This document shows positions 50,273 through 59,199 of a DNA stretch of 64,000 nt, in pieces (positions within the stretch are counted from its first letter, which is position 1; each line of letters begins with the position of its first letter). The stretch lies in contig JAEXHI010000023.1 in NCBI GenBank assembly GCA_023450085.1, forward strand, positions 1 to 64,000, in the 5' to 3' direction. This stretch comes from Bacteroidota bacterium. GTDB taxonomy: Bacteria > Bacteroidota > Bacteroidia > Sphingobacteriales > Sphingobacteriaceae. Both the position numbers and the translations under genes were made by a program. Under the pieces are notes generated by a model. The model did no database searches. It saw only the letters and a list, made by a program, of their open reading frames with translations, and had not been told where the DNA came from.

Positions 50273-50296
50273 TTAAACGATTAAACAGTTAACCAA
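50273..50296. repeat. three phased 8-base units directly past the CorC-like stop
   Basis: TTAAACGA TTAAACAG and one further unit starting TTAACC, ending two bases before the stop of the CorC-like gene. With 50184-50211 it brackets this 116-base gap on both sides. Confidence 0.5.
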
Positions 50297-50298
50297 TT

Positions 50299-51717
50299 TT
50301 AGTGCAAATCTACCATATCGCTTTTATTGATCACAATTTCCAGCTTTACAGTTTCAATGTTTTGTTCCGTCTTTTTAAGGATGGTAAATAGGTAGCCATA
50401 GCATTCTTCGCTATCTCCTACTTCAGGAATTTTACCAAAGGCATGAGACACTAGACCACCAACGGTATCAAAATCCTCGTCTTCTGGTAAATCATGAGGC
50501 AAGTGCTCATTCACATCGTAAACCGTTGCATAAGCATTTACCACAAATTCCGTATCGCTGATTTTCTCTACAATTGGCTTTTCCTCATCGTACTCATCTT
50601 GGATTTCACCCACAATTTCTTCTACGATATCTTCTAAGGTTACCATACCAGCCGTACCACCAAACTCGTCCAATACAATGGCAATTTGGATGCGCTTTTG
50701 CTGTAGTTCACTTAAAAGATCATTGATTTTTTTCGTTTCAGGAACGAAATAAGGTTTTCTGATGATATCGGCCAAAGCCCACTCTTTTTTGCTCGCCAAT
50801 AGCGGCAAAACATCTTTGGCATGGATAATACCGATGATCTTATCGATGATATCGTCATACACAGGCATACGAGAGTAGCCTTCAGAGATGATTTTCTCTA
50901 CTACTTCGTCCTTTGATGTTTCTAACTCAATGCCCGATATTTTAGTACGAGGCACCATGATGTTCTTCACTACACGCTCGTTGAAGTCAAACACGTTCTT
51001 AATCAGCTCGTGCTCGTTATCTTCCAACGCACCACTTTCCTTACCTTGATCTAATAGATATTGTAACTCTTCGTTACTATGTATCGAATCGTGGCCTCCA
51101 GAAGTATTAATGCCGAAAGGTTTTAAGATAATGCTCGCTAGTCCATTCAAAGCCCATATAAATGGCCTGAAAAGAACATAAAAACCTTGTAGTGGTGCTG
51201 CGATAAACAAAGTTGTAGCCACAGGTCTTTGGATAGCCAGCGATTTTGGCGCCAGCTCTCCAAAAACGATGTGCATTACCGTAATGATTGAAAAAGCAAC
51301 CACAGTAGCTGCTGAGTGTAGGAATGCATCACTAACAGCAATATCTAAGCTGTTAAACATATTAAGGAAAATGGTGTGCATTACACCTTCACCAACCCAA
51401 CCCAAGCCTAGTGAGGCCAAGGTAATTCCCAGCTGTGTAGCTGCTAAATATCCGTCTAAATTGTGAACAATATTTTTAGCCATTTTGCCCAATCTGCTAC
51501 CAGACTTGGCTTTGATTTCAATTTGCGAGGCCCTTACTTTTACAATTGCAAACTCGGCGGCCACAAAAAAACCATTTAAAAACACTAAAAACAAAGCAAA
51601 CAATAGGCGCCACCCTATTGATCCAGCATCTGAGTCAGCGGGAGTTACCACTGCTAATATTGATGTAGGAATATTTGTTAAAAAAGCCACTAGGGGCGTG
51701 CAGACGGAGTAAATCAT
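50299..51717 (-). CDS. CorC/HlyC-type transporter with CNNM and CBS domains
   Basis: A 472-residue membrane protein. The CNNM (DUF21) region of about four helices (LLFALFLVFLNGFFVAAEFAIVKVRASQIE, TQLGITLASLGLGWVGE) precedes two CBS domains (IMVPRTKISGIELETS, KKINDLLSELQQKRIQIAIVLDEFGGTAGMVTLEDIVEEIVGEIQDEYD). A C-terminal CorC-associated domain (DTEFVVNAYATVYDVNEHLP) follows. Related proteins export Mg2+ or Co2+; annotation as hemolysin is historical. It starts six bases after ppa. Confidence 0.93.
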   Translation of the reverse strand: MIYSVCTPLVAFLTNIPTSILAVVTPADSDAGSIGWRLLFALFLVFLNGFFVAAEFAIVKVRASQIEIKAKSGSRLGKMAKNIVHNLDGYLAATQLGITLASLGLGWVGEGVMHTIFLNMFNSLDIAVSDAFLHSAATVVAFSIITVMHIVFGELAPKSLAIQRPVATTLFIAAPLQGFYVLFRPFIWALNGLASIILKPFGINTSGGHDSIHSNEELQYLLDQGKESGALEDNEHELIKNVFDFNERVVKNIMVPRTKISGIELETSKDEVVEKIISEGYSRMPVYDDIIDKIIGIIHAKDVLPLLASKKEWALADIIRKPYFVPETKKINDLLSELQQKRIQIAIVLDEFGGTAGMVTLEDIVEEIVGEIQDEYDEEKPIVEKISDTEFVVNAYATVYDVNEHLPHDLPEDEDFDTVGGLVSHAFGKIPEVGDSEECYGYLFTILKKTEQNIETVKLEIVINKSDMVDLH

Positions 51718-51723
51718 TAAGGA

Positions 51724-52266
51724 TTATCTAAATGTATTATTATAGAGCTCAATACTTTCATTAATCACTTTGTGAGCGTATCTAACGCCTAATAAGTGTT
51801 CAATAGTTACTTGTTTGTTCTCTAATGCTTTATAGTCTTGAAAGAATTTCACAATCTCTTTCATGGTATGCGGAGGTAATTCGCCCAAATCATTGATGTG
51901 ATTAACTGATGGGTCATTTTTAGCTACCGCAATAATTTTATCATCCTGCTCACCATTGTCAATCATGTGCATTACACCAATCACTTTAGCTTCAATAATG
52001 GTCATTGGGTAAACGTCAACAGAGCAAAGCACCAAAATATCCAACGGATCTTTATCATCACAATAAGTTTGTGGAATAAAGCCATAGTTGGCTGGGTACA
52101 TTACTGAAGAAAATAATACTCTATCTAACTTTATTAAGTTCGAATCTTTATCTATTTCGTATTTTGCTTTTGATCCTTTCGGGATCTCGATAATTGCATT
52201 TACTGTTTCTGGTAAATTCTCACCAGGAGATACGCTGTGCCACGGATGGGTTTCGTCTTTAATCAT
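51724..52266 (-). CDS. ppa: inorganic pyrophosphatase (family I)
   Basis: A 180-residue soluble enzyme that hydrolyses pyrophosphate. EIPKGSKAKYEIDKDS and the metal-binding YCDDKDPLDILVLCS (the DxDPxD signature) are diagnostic, as is the C-terminal helix YNNTFR. Its ATG overlaps the end of dedA by eight bases. The gene lies in the tail of the nuo cluster. Confidence 0.97.
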   Translation of the reverse strand: MIKDETHPWHSVSPGENLPETVNAIIEIPKGSKAKYEIDKDSNLIKLDRVLFSSVMYPANYGFIPQTYCDDKDPLDILVLCSVDVYPMTIIEAKVIGVMHMIDNGEQDDKIIAVAKNDPSVNHINDLGELPPHTMKEIVKFFQDYKALENKQVTIEHLLGVRYAHKVINESIELYNNTFR

Positions 52267-52933
52267 CTTTTTCTTTAATCTCTGTGTCTTCTAAATTACT
52301 AGTATTCTTTGATATTTTATTTTTAATAAAGGTAATCACCAATGGAATTGTAGTAATCACAATAAAACCCATGATGATGTAACCCAAATATTGCTCTACT
52401 TGTTTGGAAAAACTTTTGCCCAAAAAATAGCCCAACAAAGTTAAGGAACAAATCCATAAAAGTGCACCTGAAACATTGTAGAGTACAAATTTCTTGAAGT
52501 CCATACGGATAATTCCCGCAACAATTGGTGCAAATGTTCTCACAATGGGAACAAAGCGGCCCATAATTAAAGCAAAAGCACCTTGCTTTTTATAATATTC
52601 TTCGGCGGTTTTGAGAAATTTCTTCTTGAAAAAGAAAGTATCTTTTCTGGTATGAAGCACCGGCCCCGTCTTTCTGCCAAACCAATAACCTGTAAAGTTT
52701 CCCGAGATGGCTGCAATGATGAGCGAGAACACCAAAACATAAATGTTTACATCTAGCTTACCTGTGGCCACAAACATCCCCGCTAGGAAAAGCAGATAAT
52801 CACCAGGTAAAAAGAAACCGAAAAAGAGCCCCGTTTCAGCAAAAATAACGAAAACAACCAAGTAGAAACCACCTTCGCGCAGCAGTTTTTCAGGATCAAT
52901 AAGATGCTGTAGGTGGTTCCAAAATTGCTCCAT
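52259..52933 (-). CDS. DedA-family membrane protein
   Basis: A 224-residue membrane protein with about five helices. The family motif is ETGLFFGFFLPGDYLLFLAGMF, with ISGNFTGYWFGRKTGP and a reentrant FALIMGRFVPIVRTFAPIVAGIIRMD containing the conserved arginines and prolines. DedA/VTT proteins act as lipid scramblases or transporters that recycle undecaprenyl phosphate or aid envelope homeostasis; the substrate is not fixed here. It overlaps ppa by eight bases. Confidence 0.93.
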   Translation of the reverse strand: MEQFWNHLQHLIDPEKLLREGGFYLVVFVIFAETGLFFGFFLPGDYLLFLAGMFVATGKLDVNIYVLVFSLIIAAISGNFTGYWFGRKTGPVLHTRKDTFFFKKKFLKTAEEYYKKQGAFALIMGRFVPIVRTFAPIVAGIIRMDFKKFVLYNVSGALLWICSLTLLGYFLGKSFSKQVEQYLGYIIMGFIVITTIPLVITFIKNKISKNTSNLEDTEIKEKDD

Positions 52934-52940
52934 AGTTACA

Positions 52941-52964
52941 ATTATTTGTAAAACTACAAATAAT
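52941..52964 (-). terminator. 10-bp perfect hairpin between nuoN and dedA
   Basis: ATTATTTGTA (52941-52950), 4-base loop, TACAAATAAT (52955-52964). It lies 16 bases past the nuoN stop and eight bases before the dedA ATG. It is AT-only apart from two G-C pairs and has no T-run, so it could be an attenuator, a weak terminator or a binding site. Confidence 0.5.
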
Positions 52965-52979
52965 ATTCTACATCGCTAG

Positions 52980-54353
52980 CTATATAAGGTTTAAAATAAA
53001 CGACGGATAAACACCTAAAAGTAAGATTACTATCGTAGAAATGATTAAAACCACTTTGTACTGCATTGGTGTATCTAATTCTATTTCTTTGCCTTCTTTA
53101 AAGTAAACGGCAATGATTACTCTGAAGTAATAGTAGAAACCAACTAAGGCGTTTAATATCGCAATAACCACTAGAATGATCTGATAGTTCTCCAAAACAT
53201 TTAGGAACATCACATACTTTCCAATAAAGCCTGCTGTTAAAGGAATACCTGCCAATGATAGCATTGCAATCGTTAAAGCTAGTGCCGCTAAAGGATTGCG
53301 TTTAGCCAAGCCGTTAAAGCTTTCAATGTCATCGCTACCTGTTTTTTGTTTTACGTTAATAAGTACCGCAAAAGCCACAATACTGGCAAAGGTATAAGCC
53401 GCTGCATAAACCAAAACATTACTTGCTGAGTGGGAAGTTAATACCACCAATGAAAACAACAAATAACCTGCATGAGAAATACTAGAATAAGCTAGCATTC
53501 GCTTGAAGTTCTTTTGATACAAAGCTGTAATGTTACCTAAGCAAAGGGTGATAATAACAATGACCATTAATGCAGGCATCCAAAAGTCATGCAAAGGCTC
53601 AAAAGCACCAGCAAACAATCTCAAGAAAGCCGCAAAACCAGCAGTTTTAACTACGGTTGACATGAAGGCAGTAATCAATGAAGGTGATCCTTCGTAAACA
53701 TCTGGAGTCCAGAAGTGGAAAGGCGCTGCACCAACTTTGAAACAAAGTCCAACCATCATCAAAATAATACCTGGATAAAACAATGGAGATACATTGCTCA
53801 CACTATTTACCAATACATTTTGAATGACATCAATATCAAAAGAGCCTGTAGCTCCATAAATCAAGGCAATACCAAATAGCAAGAAACCTGTAGAGAATGC
53901 TCCCATTAGGAAATACTTCAATGACGCCTCGTTAGAAGCGAAATTAAGCTTTCTAATTCCCGCTAGGATATACAAACATACCGACATGATCTCGACCCCG
54001 ATAAATAACATCGAAAGGTTTTTATAAGAAACCATGATCACAATACCACATAATGCAAATAGAATAAGGGTAAAGTATTCGGCCACGTTTGGACTATTTT
54101 CCGCAAAATAACGTTGCGTAAGTAGGAAAATCAAGAAAGTACCAATAATGGAAATACCTGCAAAGGCCAATGCAAAATTATCAATCTGCATCATTCCAAA
54201 ATGAACAGTTGGTTGGTTCCATGAGCAAATGGTAAAGCCCAAAGAAACCAAAAGGCCAAGCAAAGTTAAAGGCAGCAATGCTTTTTTTGCCTTAAACAAT
54301 CCTGCATAAAGTACTACTAAAGCCGTTACGGCAATGGTGATAATAATATTCAT
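52980..54353 (-). CDS. nuoN: NADH-quinone oxidoreductase subunit N
   Basis: A 457-residue antiporter-like membrane subunit of respiratory complex I, with about 14 helices. The proton channel helices are visible: FHFWTPDVYEGSPSLITAFMSTVVKTAGFAAFLRLF with the essential lysine in STVVKTAG, and YSSISHAGYLL. It pumps protons together with NuoL and NuoM. Last nuo gene of the operon, four bases after nuoM. Confidence 0.97.
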   Translation of the reverse strand: MNIIITIAVTALVVLYAGLFKAKKALLPLTLLGLLVSLGFTICSWNQPTVHFGMMQIDNFALAFAGISIIGTFLIFLLTQRYFAENSPNVAEYFTLILFALCGIVIMVSYKNLSMLFIGVEIMSVCLYILAGIRKLNFASNEASLKYFLMGAFSTGFLLFGIALIYGATGSFDIDVIQNVLVNSVSNVSPLFYPGIILMMVGLCFKVGAAPFHFWTPDVYEGSPSLITAFMSTVVKTAGFAAFLRLFAGAFEPLHDFWMPALMVIVIITLCLGNITALYQKNFKRMLAYSSISHAGYLLFSLVVLTSHSASNVLVYAAAYTFASIVAFAVLINVKQKTGSDDIESFNGLAKRNPLAALALTIAMLSLAGIPLTAGFIGKYVMFLNVLENYQIILVVIAILNALVGFYYYFRVIIAVYFKEGKEIELDTPMQYKVVLIISTIVILLLGVYPSFILNLI

Positions 54354-54357
54354 TTGC

Positions 54358-55824
54358 TTAGTTAACCCCTGTTAATTTATGATTAATCTGTTCCAATAAA
54401 TGCTGTACTGAGGCATCTGATATTTGCAATAAAGGTTTTGGATAAACCCCAATTACGATAATCAATGCACAAATGGTGTACAACACTACTTTTTCCGTTC
54501 CGTTAATGTCTTTAAAACTTGCTGTAAGTGCGTTCGTTTCGCCCAGCATAATTTTTTGGTAGCTTCTGAACATATATACCGCTCCAAAAATGATGGTTAA
54601 GCCTGCTACCGCTCCTAACCAAGCATTGTAGTTGTAAACGCTCATCAGCAATAAAAACTCGCCAATAAAACCGTTAGTACCTGGTAAAGCTACTGTTCCT
54701 AATAAAATGATGAGGAAAGTGATGGCTAATTGAGGCGCTACTTTTGCCAAGCCTCCCAGTTCATCAACCTTGTTGGTTCCCAAACGCGATTGGATAATAT
54801 CCAACACGAAAAACAAACCAATTACATTGATACCGTGGCTCAACATTTGAACCATACTTCCTTGCAAACCTTGATGACTTAAAGTGAAGATACCAGCCGC
54901 AATTAAACCTACGTGACTAATAGAAGAATAGGCCACCAAACGCTTAGCATCTTTTTGCATAAAGGCAATGATGGCTGCGTAAACCACACCAATAACTGCC
55001 AAAAGCATTACCAAACAGCTCCAATCTTGAACGCCGTGAGGAACAATAGGTAATAACCACCTGATCACACCGTAAATACCCATTTTTAACATGATACCTG
55101 AAAGTAACATCGTTCCTGGAGTTGGTGCTGTGGTATAAGTATCTGGCTGCCAAGTATGGAATGGAAAAATCGGCATCTTAATGGCGAAAGCAATAAAGAA
55201 AGCCCAGAAAATCCATCCCTGTTGTACCGTATCTAATTCTAACTTGTAAAATTCGGCTAGTTCAAAGTTATTCGCTGGATTTTGTAGGTATAAGTAAATA
55301 ATTCCCAAAAGCATGAACAACGAACCTGCGATGGTGTATACAAAGAACTTCATGTTTACTTTGATACGGTCTTTACCGCCCCAAGTCGCACAAATGAAGT
55401 AAATTGGAATTAAAGCGGCCTCCCATCCTATGTAAAACAAGAATGCATCTAGCGCCGTAAATACCAATAATAAACCTGCCTGCATGAATAAAATCAAGGC
55501 ATAAAAAGCGCTTGCATTTTTATATTCGTGTTTGTAGCTCGATAAAATGATTAATGGCGTGAGCACATTGGTCAACAATACCGTAATCATACTGATACCG
55601 TCAAGACCAACGTGAAAATTAATGCCTAACTGCTCAATCCATGGATAGTTAACGGCAAACTGAGTACTCGCATCTGGAGTAAACTTGCACAATAAACCAA
55701 TGGCCACTGCCAATGAGAAAATTGAAAATGCTAATGCTGCTACCTTAGCTGTGTTTTGCTTGGCAAATAAAGCGGTGGCAATTGCGCCAACTAAGGGTAG
55801 AAATATGAGTATTAAAAGTTCCAT
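54358..55824 (-). CDS. nuoM: NADH-quinone oxidoreductase subunit M
   Basis: A 488-residue antiporter-like proton-pumping subunit. HVGLDGISMITVLLTNVLTPLIIL is the NuoM N-terminal motif. FPFHTWQPDTYTTAPTPGTMLLSGIMLKMGIYGVIRWL holds the channel lysine and Trp, and YSSISHVGLIAAGI the later motif. The length is usual. It lies between nuoL and nuoN with short gaps of 4 and 18 bases. Confidence 0.97.
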   Translation of the reverse strand: MELLILIFLPLVGAIATALFAKQNTAKVAALAFSIFSLAVAIGLLCKFTPDASTQFAVNYPWIEQLGINFHVGLDGISMITVLLTNVLTPLIILSSYKHEYKNASAFYALILFMQAGLLLVFTALDAFLFYIGWEAALIPIYFICATWGGKDRIKVNMKFFVYTIAGSLFMLLGIIYLYLQNPANNFELAEFYKLELDTVQQGWIFWAFFIAFAIKMPIFPFHTWQPDTYTTAPTPGTMLLSGIMLKMGIYGVIRWLLPIVPHGVQDWSCLVMLLAVIGVVYAAIIAFMQKDAKRLVAYSSISHVGLIAAGIFTLSHQGLQGSMVQMLSHGINVIGLFFVLDIIQSRLGTNKVDELGGLAKVAPQLAITFLIILLGTVALPGTNGFIGEFLLLMSVYNYNAWLGAVAGLTIIFGAVYMFRSYQKIMLGETNALTASFKDINGTEKVVLYTICALIIVIGVYPKPLLQISDASVQHLLEQINHKLTGVN

Positions 55825-55842
55825 TTATAACGTTTGAACAAT

Positions 55843-57744
55843 TTAAGCGATAGACAAATAAGTGTACAGCAATAGTGCTACAATACCAATAACCATCATC
55901 ATGATGTAGTAACCAACGTTACCCGACTGCAATAAGCGCAAACTTTTACTTCCTTCGTTGGCGGTCCAGCCTAGGCCGTTCACCAAACCATCTATTACTT
56001 TGTTGTCGATAATTTTATAGAAGAAGGTAGAAAAAGCATCCAAAGGTTTTCTGATGATGGTATCGTAAATCTCATCCAAATAAAACTTGTGATAAGACAA
56101 TTTCTCTAAAGCAGTTCTAGGTGCTTCATCGGCTACAGGTACTTCGCCTTTTTTAACGTATTTGCTATAAGCCAATAAAATTGCAACTACTGCTGCCAAT
56201 ACCGATACGCCCATTAAAGTAAACTCGGTGGTATGGTCTAGCTCTAAATGATTTTGGGTAACCTTTGCTCCCGTTAACCAATGTGCCAACCACTCATTAC
56301 CACCAAATGCGTGTGGAATGTTTAACAAACCTCCAAATGCTGCTAAAATGGCCAATACTACCAATGGAATAGTCATCGCTTTTGGCGATTCGTGAATATG
56401 CTCCTCGGTGTGATGCGAGCCTCTGAACTTGCCGAAGAAAGTTAAGAACATCATACGGAACATATAGAATGCTGTTAAAAATGCAGTCAATACACCTACC
56501 CCCCAAAGTACTGGACTATGTTGATAAGCGTGTGCTAAAATTTCATCTTTTGAAAAGAAACCAGAAAATGGCGGGATACCTGCAATAGCAATGGTGCCAA
56601 TCATCATGGTGGCAAAAGTAGTTTTCAGCTTAGCTTTTAATCCGCCCATGTGGCGCATATCCTGCTCATGGTGTAAAGAATGGATTACTGCACCAGCTCC
56701 CAAGAACAATAAAGCTTTGAAGAAAGCGTGGGTCAACACGTGGAAAAATGAACCCGTGTAAGCACCAACACCTAAACCTAAAAACATATAACCTAATTGC
56801 GATACCGTTGAATAAGCCAATACTTTTTTGATATCGGTTTGTGTCAATGCAATTAATGCCGCGATTAATGCAGTAGCAACACCAACAATAGCAATGATAT
56901 TTTGTGTAATTGGAGCCAAATCAAACACTACGCTTGAACGAGCAATCATATAAATACCTGCAGTTACCATGGTAGCTGCGTGGATTAATGCTGAAACTGG
57001 GGTTGGACCCGCCATCGCATCAGGTAACCAAGTAAACAAAGGCAATTGCGCCGATTTACCACAGGCTCCGATGAACAATAATAAACCGATGATAGCCATG
57101 GTATTATTGCCTGGCACCATGTTCGCCGCTTGAGGGAATACTTTGGCAAACTCTAAACTTCCAAAAACTTGGAACATTAAGAACACCCCTAAAAGGAAGC
57201 CTAAATCACCAATACGGTTCATTACAAATGCTTTTTTAGCCGCACTTGCATAACTGCTGTTAGTGAACCAGAAGCCAATTAACAGGTATGAACACAAACC
57301 TACACCTTCCCATCCGATAAACATCACGATGTAGTTTGAACCTAATACCAATATCAACATGAAGAAGATAAAAAGGTTCAAGTAAGCGAAGAACTTACCA
57401 AAGCCAGCATCTTCATGCATATAAGCAGTAGAGTAAATATGGATAAGGAAACCAATTCCTGTAATGATCAAGAGCATGATAGCGCTCAAAGGATCATATA
57501 AAAACGATAAAGGAATTTTTAAATCGCCAACACTAATCCAATCGAAAAAGTTAACGGTAATTTGCTTTTCTACACTTGAGCTTAACTCAAAGAAGAAACA
57601 AACGCTAAGAATAAATGAAGCTAAAACCACTCCGCTTCCAATGAAGCCCACAGCACCTTTGCTCAATGTATTACGACCTAAGCCGTTAATCACGAAGCCT
57701 AAAAGCGGAAGAACAGGTATTAACCAAAGTAAACTTGTAATCAT
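55843..57744 (-). CDS. nuoL: NADH-quinone oxidoreductase subunit L
   Basis: A 633-residue distal membrane subunit. WEGVGLCSYLLIGFW, TPVSALIHAATMVTAGIYMIARS and VLAYSTVSQLGYMFLGLGVGAY are NuoL signature segments. The C-terminal part carries the lateral helix region and ends in one membrane helix (MMMVIGIVALLLYTYLSIA). The protein carries out proton translocation at the far end of the membrane arm. Gaps to neighbours are 15 and 18 bases. Confidence 0.97.
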   Translation of the reverse strand: MITSLLWLIPVLPLLGFVINGLGRNTLSKGAVGFIGSGVVLASFILSVCFFFELSSSVEKQITVNFFDWISVGDLKIPLSFLYDPLSAIMLLIITGIGFLIHIYSTAYMHEDAGFGKFFAYLNLFIFFMLILVLGSNYIVMFIGWEGVGLCSYLLIGFWFTNSSYASAAKKAFVMNRIGDLGFLLGVFLMFQVFGSLEFAKVFPQAANMVPGNNTMAIIGLLLFIGACGKSAQLPLFTWLPDAMAGPTPVSALIHAATMVTAGIYMIARSSVVFDLAPITQNIIAIVGVATALIAALIALTQTDIKKVLAYSTVSQLGYMFLGLGVGAYTGSFFHVLTHAFFKALLFLGAGAVIHSLHHEQDMRHMGGLKAKLKTTFATMMIGTIAIAGIPPFSGFFSKDEILAHAYQHSPVLWGVGVLTAFLTAFYMFRMMFLTFFGKFRGSHHTEEHIHESPKAMTIPLVVLAILAAFGGLLNIPHAFGGNEWLAHWLTGAKVTQNHLELDHTTEFTLMGVSVLAAVVAILLAYSKYVKKGEVPVADEAPRTALEKLSYHKFYLDEIYDTIIRKPLDAFSTFFYKIIDNKVIDGLVNGLGWTANEGSKSLRLLQSGNVGYYIMMMVIGIVALLLYTYLSIA

Positions 57745-57759
57745 CTTATTTTATTAGAA

Positions 57760-58089
57760 TTACCACTTAAGGCGATTTAATACATTAATATCTATTGATT
57801 GTGTGTTGCGGTAAACCATCACGATGATACTCAACCCAACGGCTACTTCGGCAGCTGCCAAAGCCATAATGAAGAATACGAATACCTGTCCCGAAGGGTC
57901 ATTGTGATGTACTGAAAATGCAGCCAAAAGCAAGTTCACTGCGTTTAACATCAACTCTACCGACATAAAAATTACGATGGCATTTCTACGTGTCAATACT
58001 CCTACCACGCCAATGGTGAAGATAATGGCACAGAACCAAATGTAATGGTTTAATGGCACCGATTGCATATTTTCGAATAAACTACCCAT
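57760..58089 (-). CDS. nuoK: NADH-quinone oxidoreductase subunit K
   Basis: A 109-residue membrane subunit with three helices. The two conserved membrane glutamates are present: in MSVELMLNAVNLLLAAFS and in ALAAAEVAVGLSIIVMVYR. It joins the quinone site to the antiporter subunits. The start overlaps the nuoJ end by eight bases. Confidence 0.97.
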   Translation of the reverse strand: MGSLFENMQSVPLNHYIWFCAIIFTIGVVGVLTRRNAIVIFMSVELMLNAVNLLLAAFSVHHNDPSGQVFVFFIMALAAAEVAVGLSIIVMVYRNTQSIDINVLNRLKW

Positions 58090-58588
58090 TTGCTTTTTCC
58101 TCCTTTTTAGTTAAAAGTACGGCACCAACCATTGCGCTCAATAATAGTAACGATGATAATTCAAACGGCAACATGAATGGCCCAAATAGCTCTTTACCTA
58201 GATTTTCTACCAATCCCAAATTTGGATTTTTAAGCACCAAAGGATTAGCTATTGCTACCGATTTTAAAGAACCAATTAAAGTAACTACCAAACATCCGCC
58301 AGCAATAATGCCCACTATTTTTAACAGCGATGATTTATTTGGCTCGTTATCTTTATTTAAGTTGAGGAGCATGAGCACAAAAAGGAAAAGTACCATGATG
58401 GCCCCCATGTAAACAATAAAGTTAACTACTGCCAAAAACTGTGCATTCAATAGCACATAGTGAACCGTAAACGTAAAGAACGTAAGGATTAAGTATAGCA
58501 CACTGTGGATGGGATTTTTCGCAAAAACCACCATCAGCGCAAATACTACGCTTAATGTTGCTACAAAATAGAATACTGATGTACCCAT
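58082..58588 (-). CDS. nuoJ: NADH-quinone oxidoreductase subunit J
   Basis: A 168-residue membrane subunit with five helices. VLYLILTFFTFTVHYVLLNAQFLAVVNFIVYMGAIMVLFLFVLMLLN is the conserved core, with the VYxGAxxVLFxFVxM motif. It overlaps nuoK by eight bases. A 91-base gap with a repeat separates it from nuoI. Confidence 0.95.
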   Translation of the reverse strand: MGTSVFYFVATLSVVFALMVVFAKNPIHSVLYLILTFFTFTVHYVLLNAQFLAVVNFIVYMGAIMVLFLFVLMLLNLNKDNEPNKSSLLKIVGIIAGGCLVVTLIGSLKSVAIANPLVLKNPNLGLVENLGKELFGPFMLPFELSSLLLLSAMVGAVLLTKKEEKANG

Positions 58589-58619
58589 TAATTTTTATTT
58601 AGTTTATTTATTCAACTGC

Positions 58620-58676
58620 CATGCTGACGAAGGAAGCATCTGTTTGATAGAGATTCTTCGCTACGCTCTGAATGAC
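58620..58676. repeat. GCCAT...ATGAC element inside the nuo operon (nuoI-nuoJ gap)
   Basis: The 91-base gap between nuoI and nuoJ holds a degenerate palindrome. AAGCATCT and GAGATTCTTCGC form the centre, and CTCTGAATGACA is the closing arm. The opening arm, TGCCATGCTGACGAAGG, has diverged. It is related to 61336-61400. Confidence 0.5.
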
Positions 58677-58679
58677 AAA

Positions 58680-59192
58680 TTATTTTACCTCCAAAACGCT
58701 CTCCAAAGGAGCTTCTACCAATTTATCTTTACCGTAAATAAAGTCTTTACGTAAATAATCTGCTGGAACAATCGGGCCGTCCAAGTAAATCGCCTCTTTA
58801 GGGCAAGCTTCTTCACATAAACCACAGAAAATGCAACGCAACATGTTGATTTCGTAAACCGAGGCATATTTCTCTTCGCGATACAAATGCTTCTCGTCAT
58901 TTTTGCGCTCAGCTGCTATCATCGTGATCGCTTCTGCAGGACAAGACAAAGCACATAAGCCACATGCCGTGCAACGCTCTCTACCTTGCTCATCTCTTTT
59001 CAAAGAGTGCATTCCCCTCCAGTTGATTGAGAACTCACGCTCTTGCTCTGGATATTTAACTGTAGCCGGTTTCTTAAAGAAGTGACCAATTGTTGTACTC
59101 AAACCACTCGCGATAGCTGGAAGGTACATTCTCTCCGCCAAATTTAATGGCTTCGAAACCAATACTTTTTTCTTATTGCTTAATGATTCCAT
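58680..59192 (-). CDS. nuoI: NADH-quinone oxidoreductase subunit I
   Basis: A 170-residue subunit with two 4Fe-4S clusters (N6a, N6b) that pass electrons to the quinone site. The ligand motifs are CTACGLCALSCPAEAITM and CIFCGLCEEACPKEAIYL. The N-terminal part contacts the membrane arm. It starts seven bases after nuoH. Confidence 0.97.
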   Translation of the reverse strand: MESLSNKKKVLVSKPLNLAERMYLPAIASGLSTTIGHFFKKPATVKYPEQEREFSINWRGMHSLKRDEQGRERCTACGLCALSCPAEAITMIAAERKNDEKHLYREEKYASVYEINMLRCIFCGLCEEACPKEAIYLDGPIVPADYLRKDFIYGKDKLVEAPLESVLEVK

Positions 59193-59199
59193 GTCTCTC

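Noticed and set aside
50299..51717. GldE
   Set aside because: GldE shares the CNNM-CBS-CorC layout, but the neighbours here are ppa and dedA and nothing specific to GldE is seen.
57464..58412. Plus-strand frames of about 97 and 119 residues across nuoL, nuoK and nuoJ
   Set aside because: Antisense to conserved complex I genes; composition is a mirror of membrane-helix codons.
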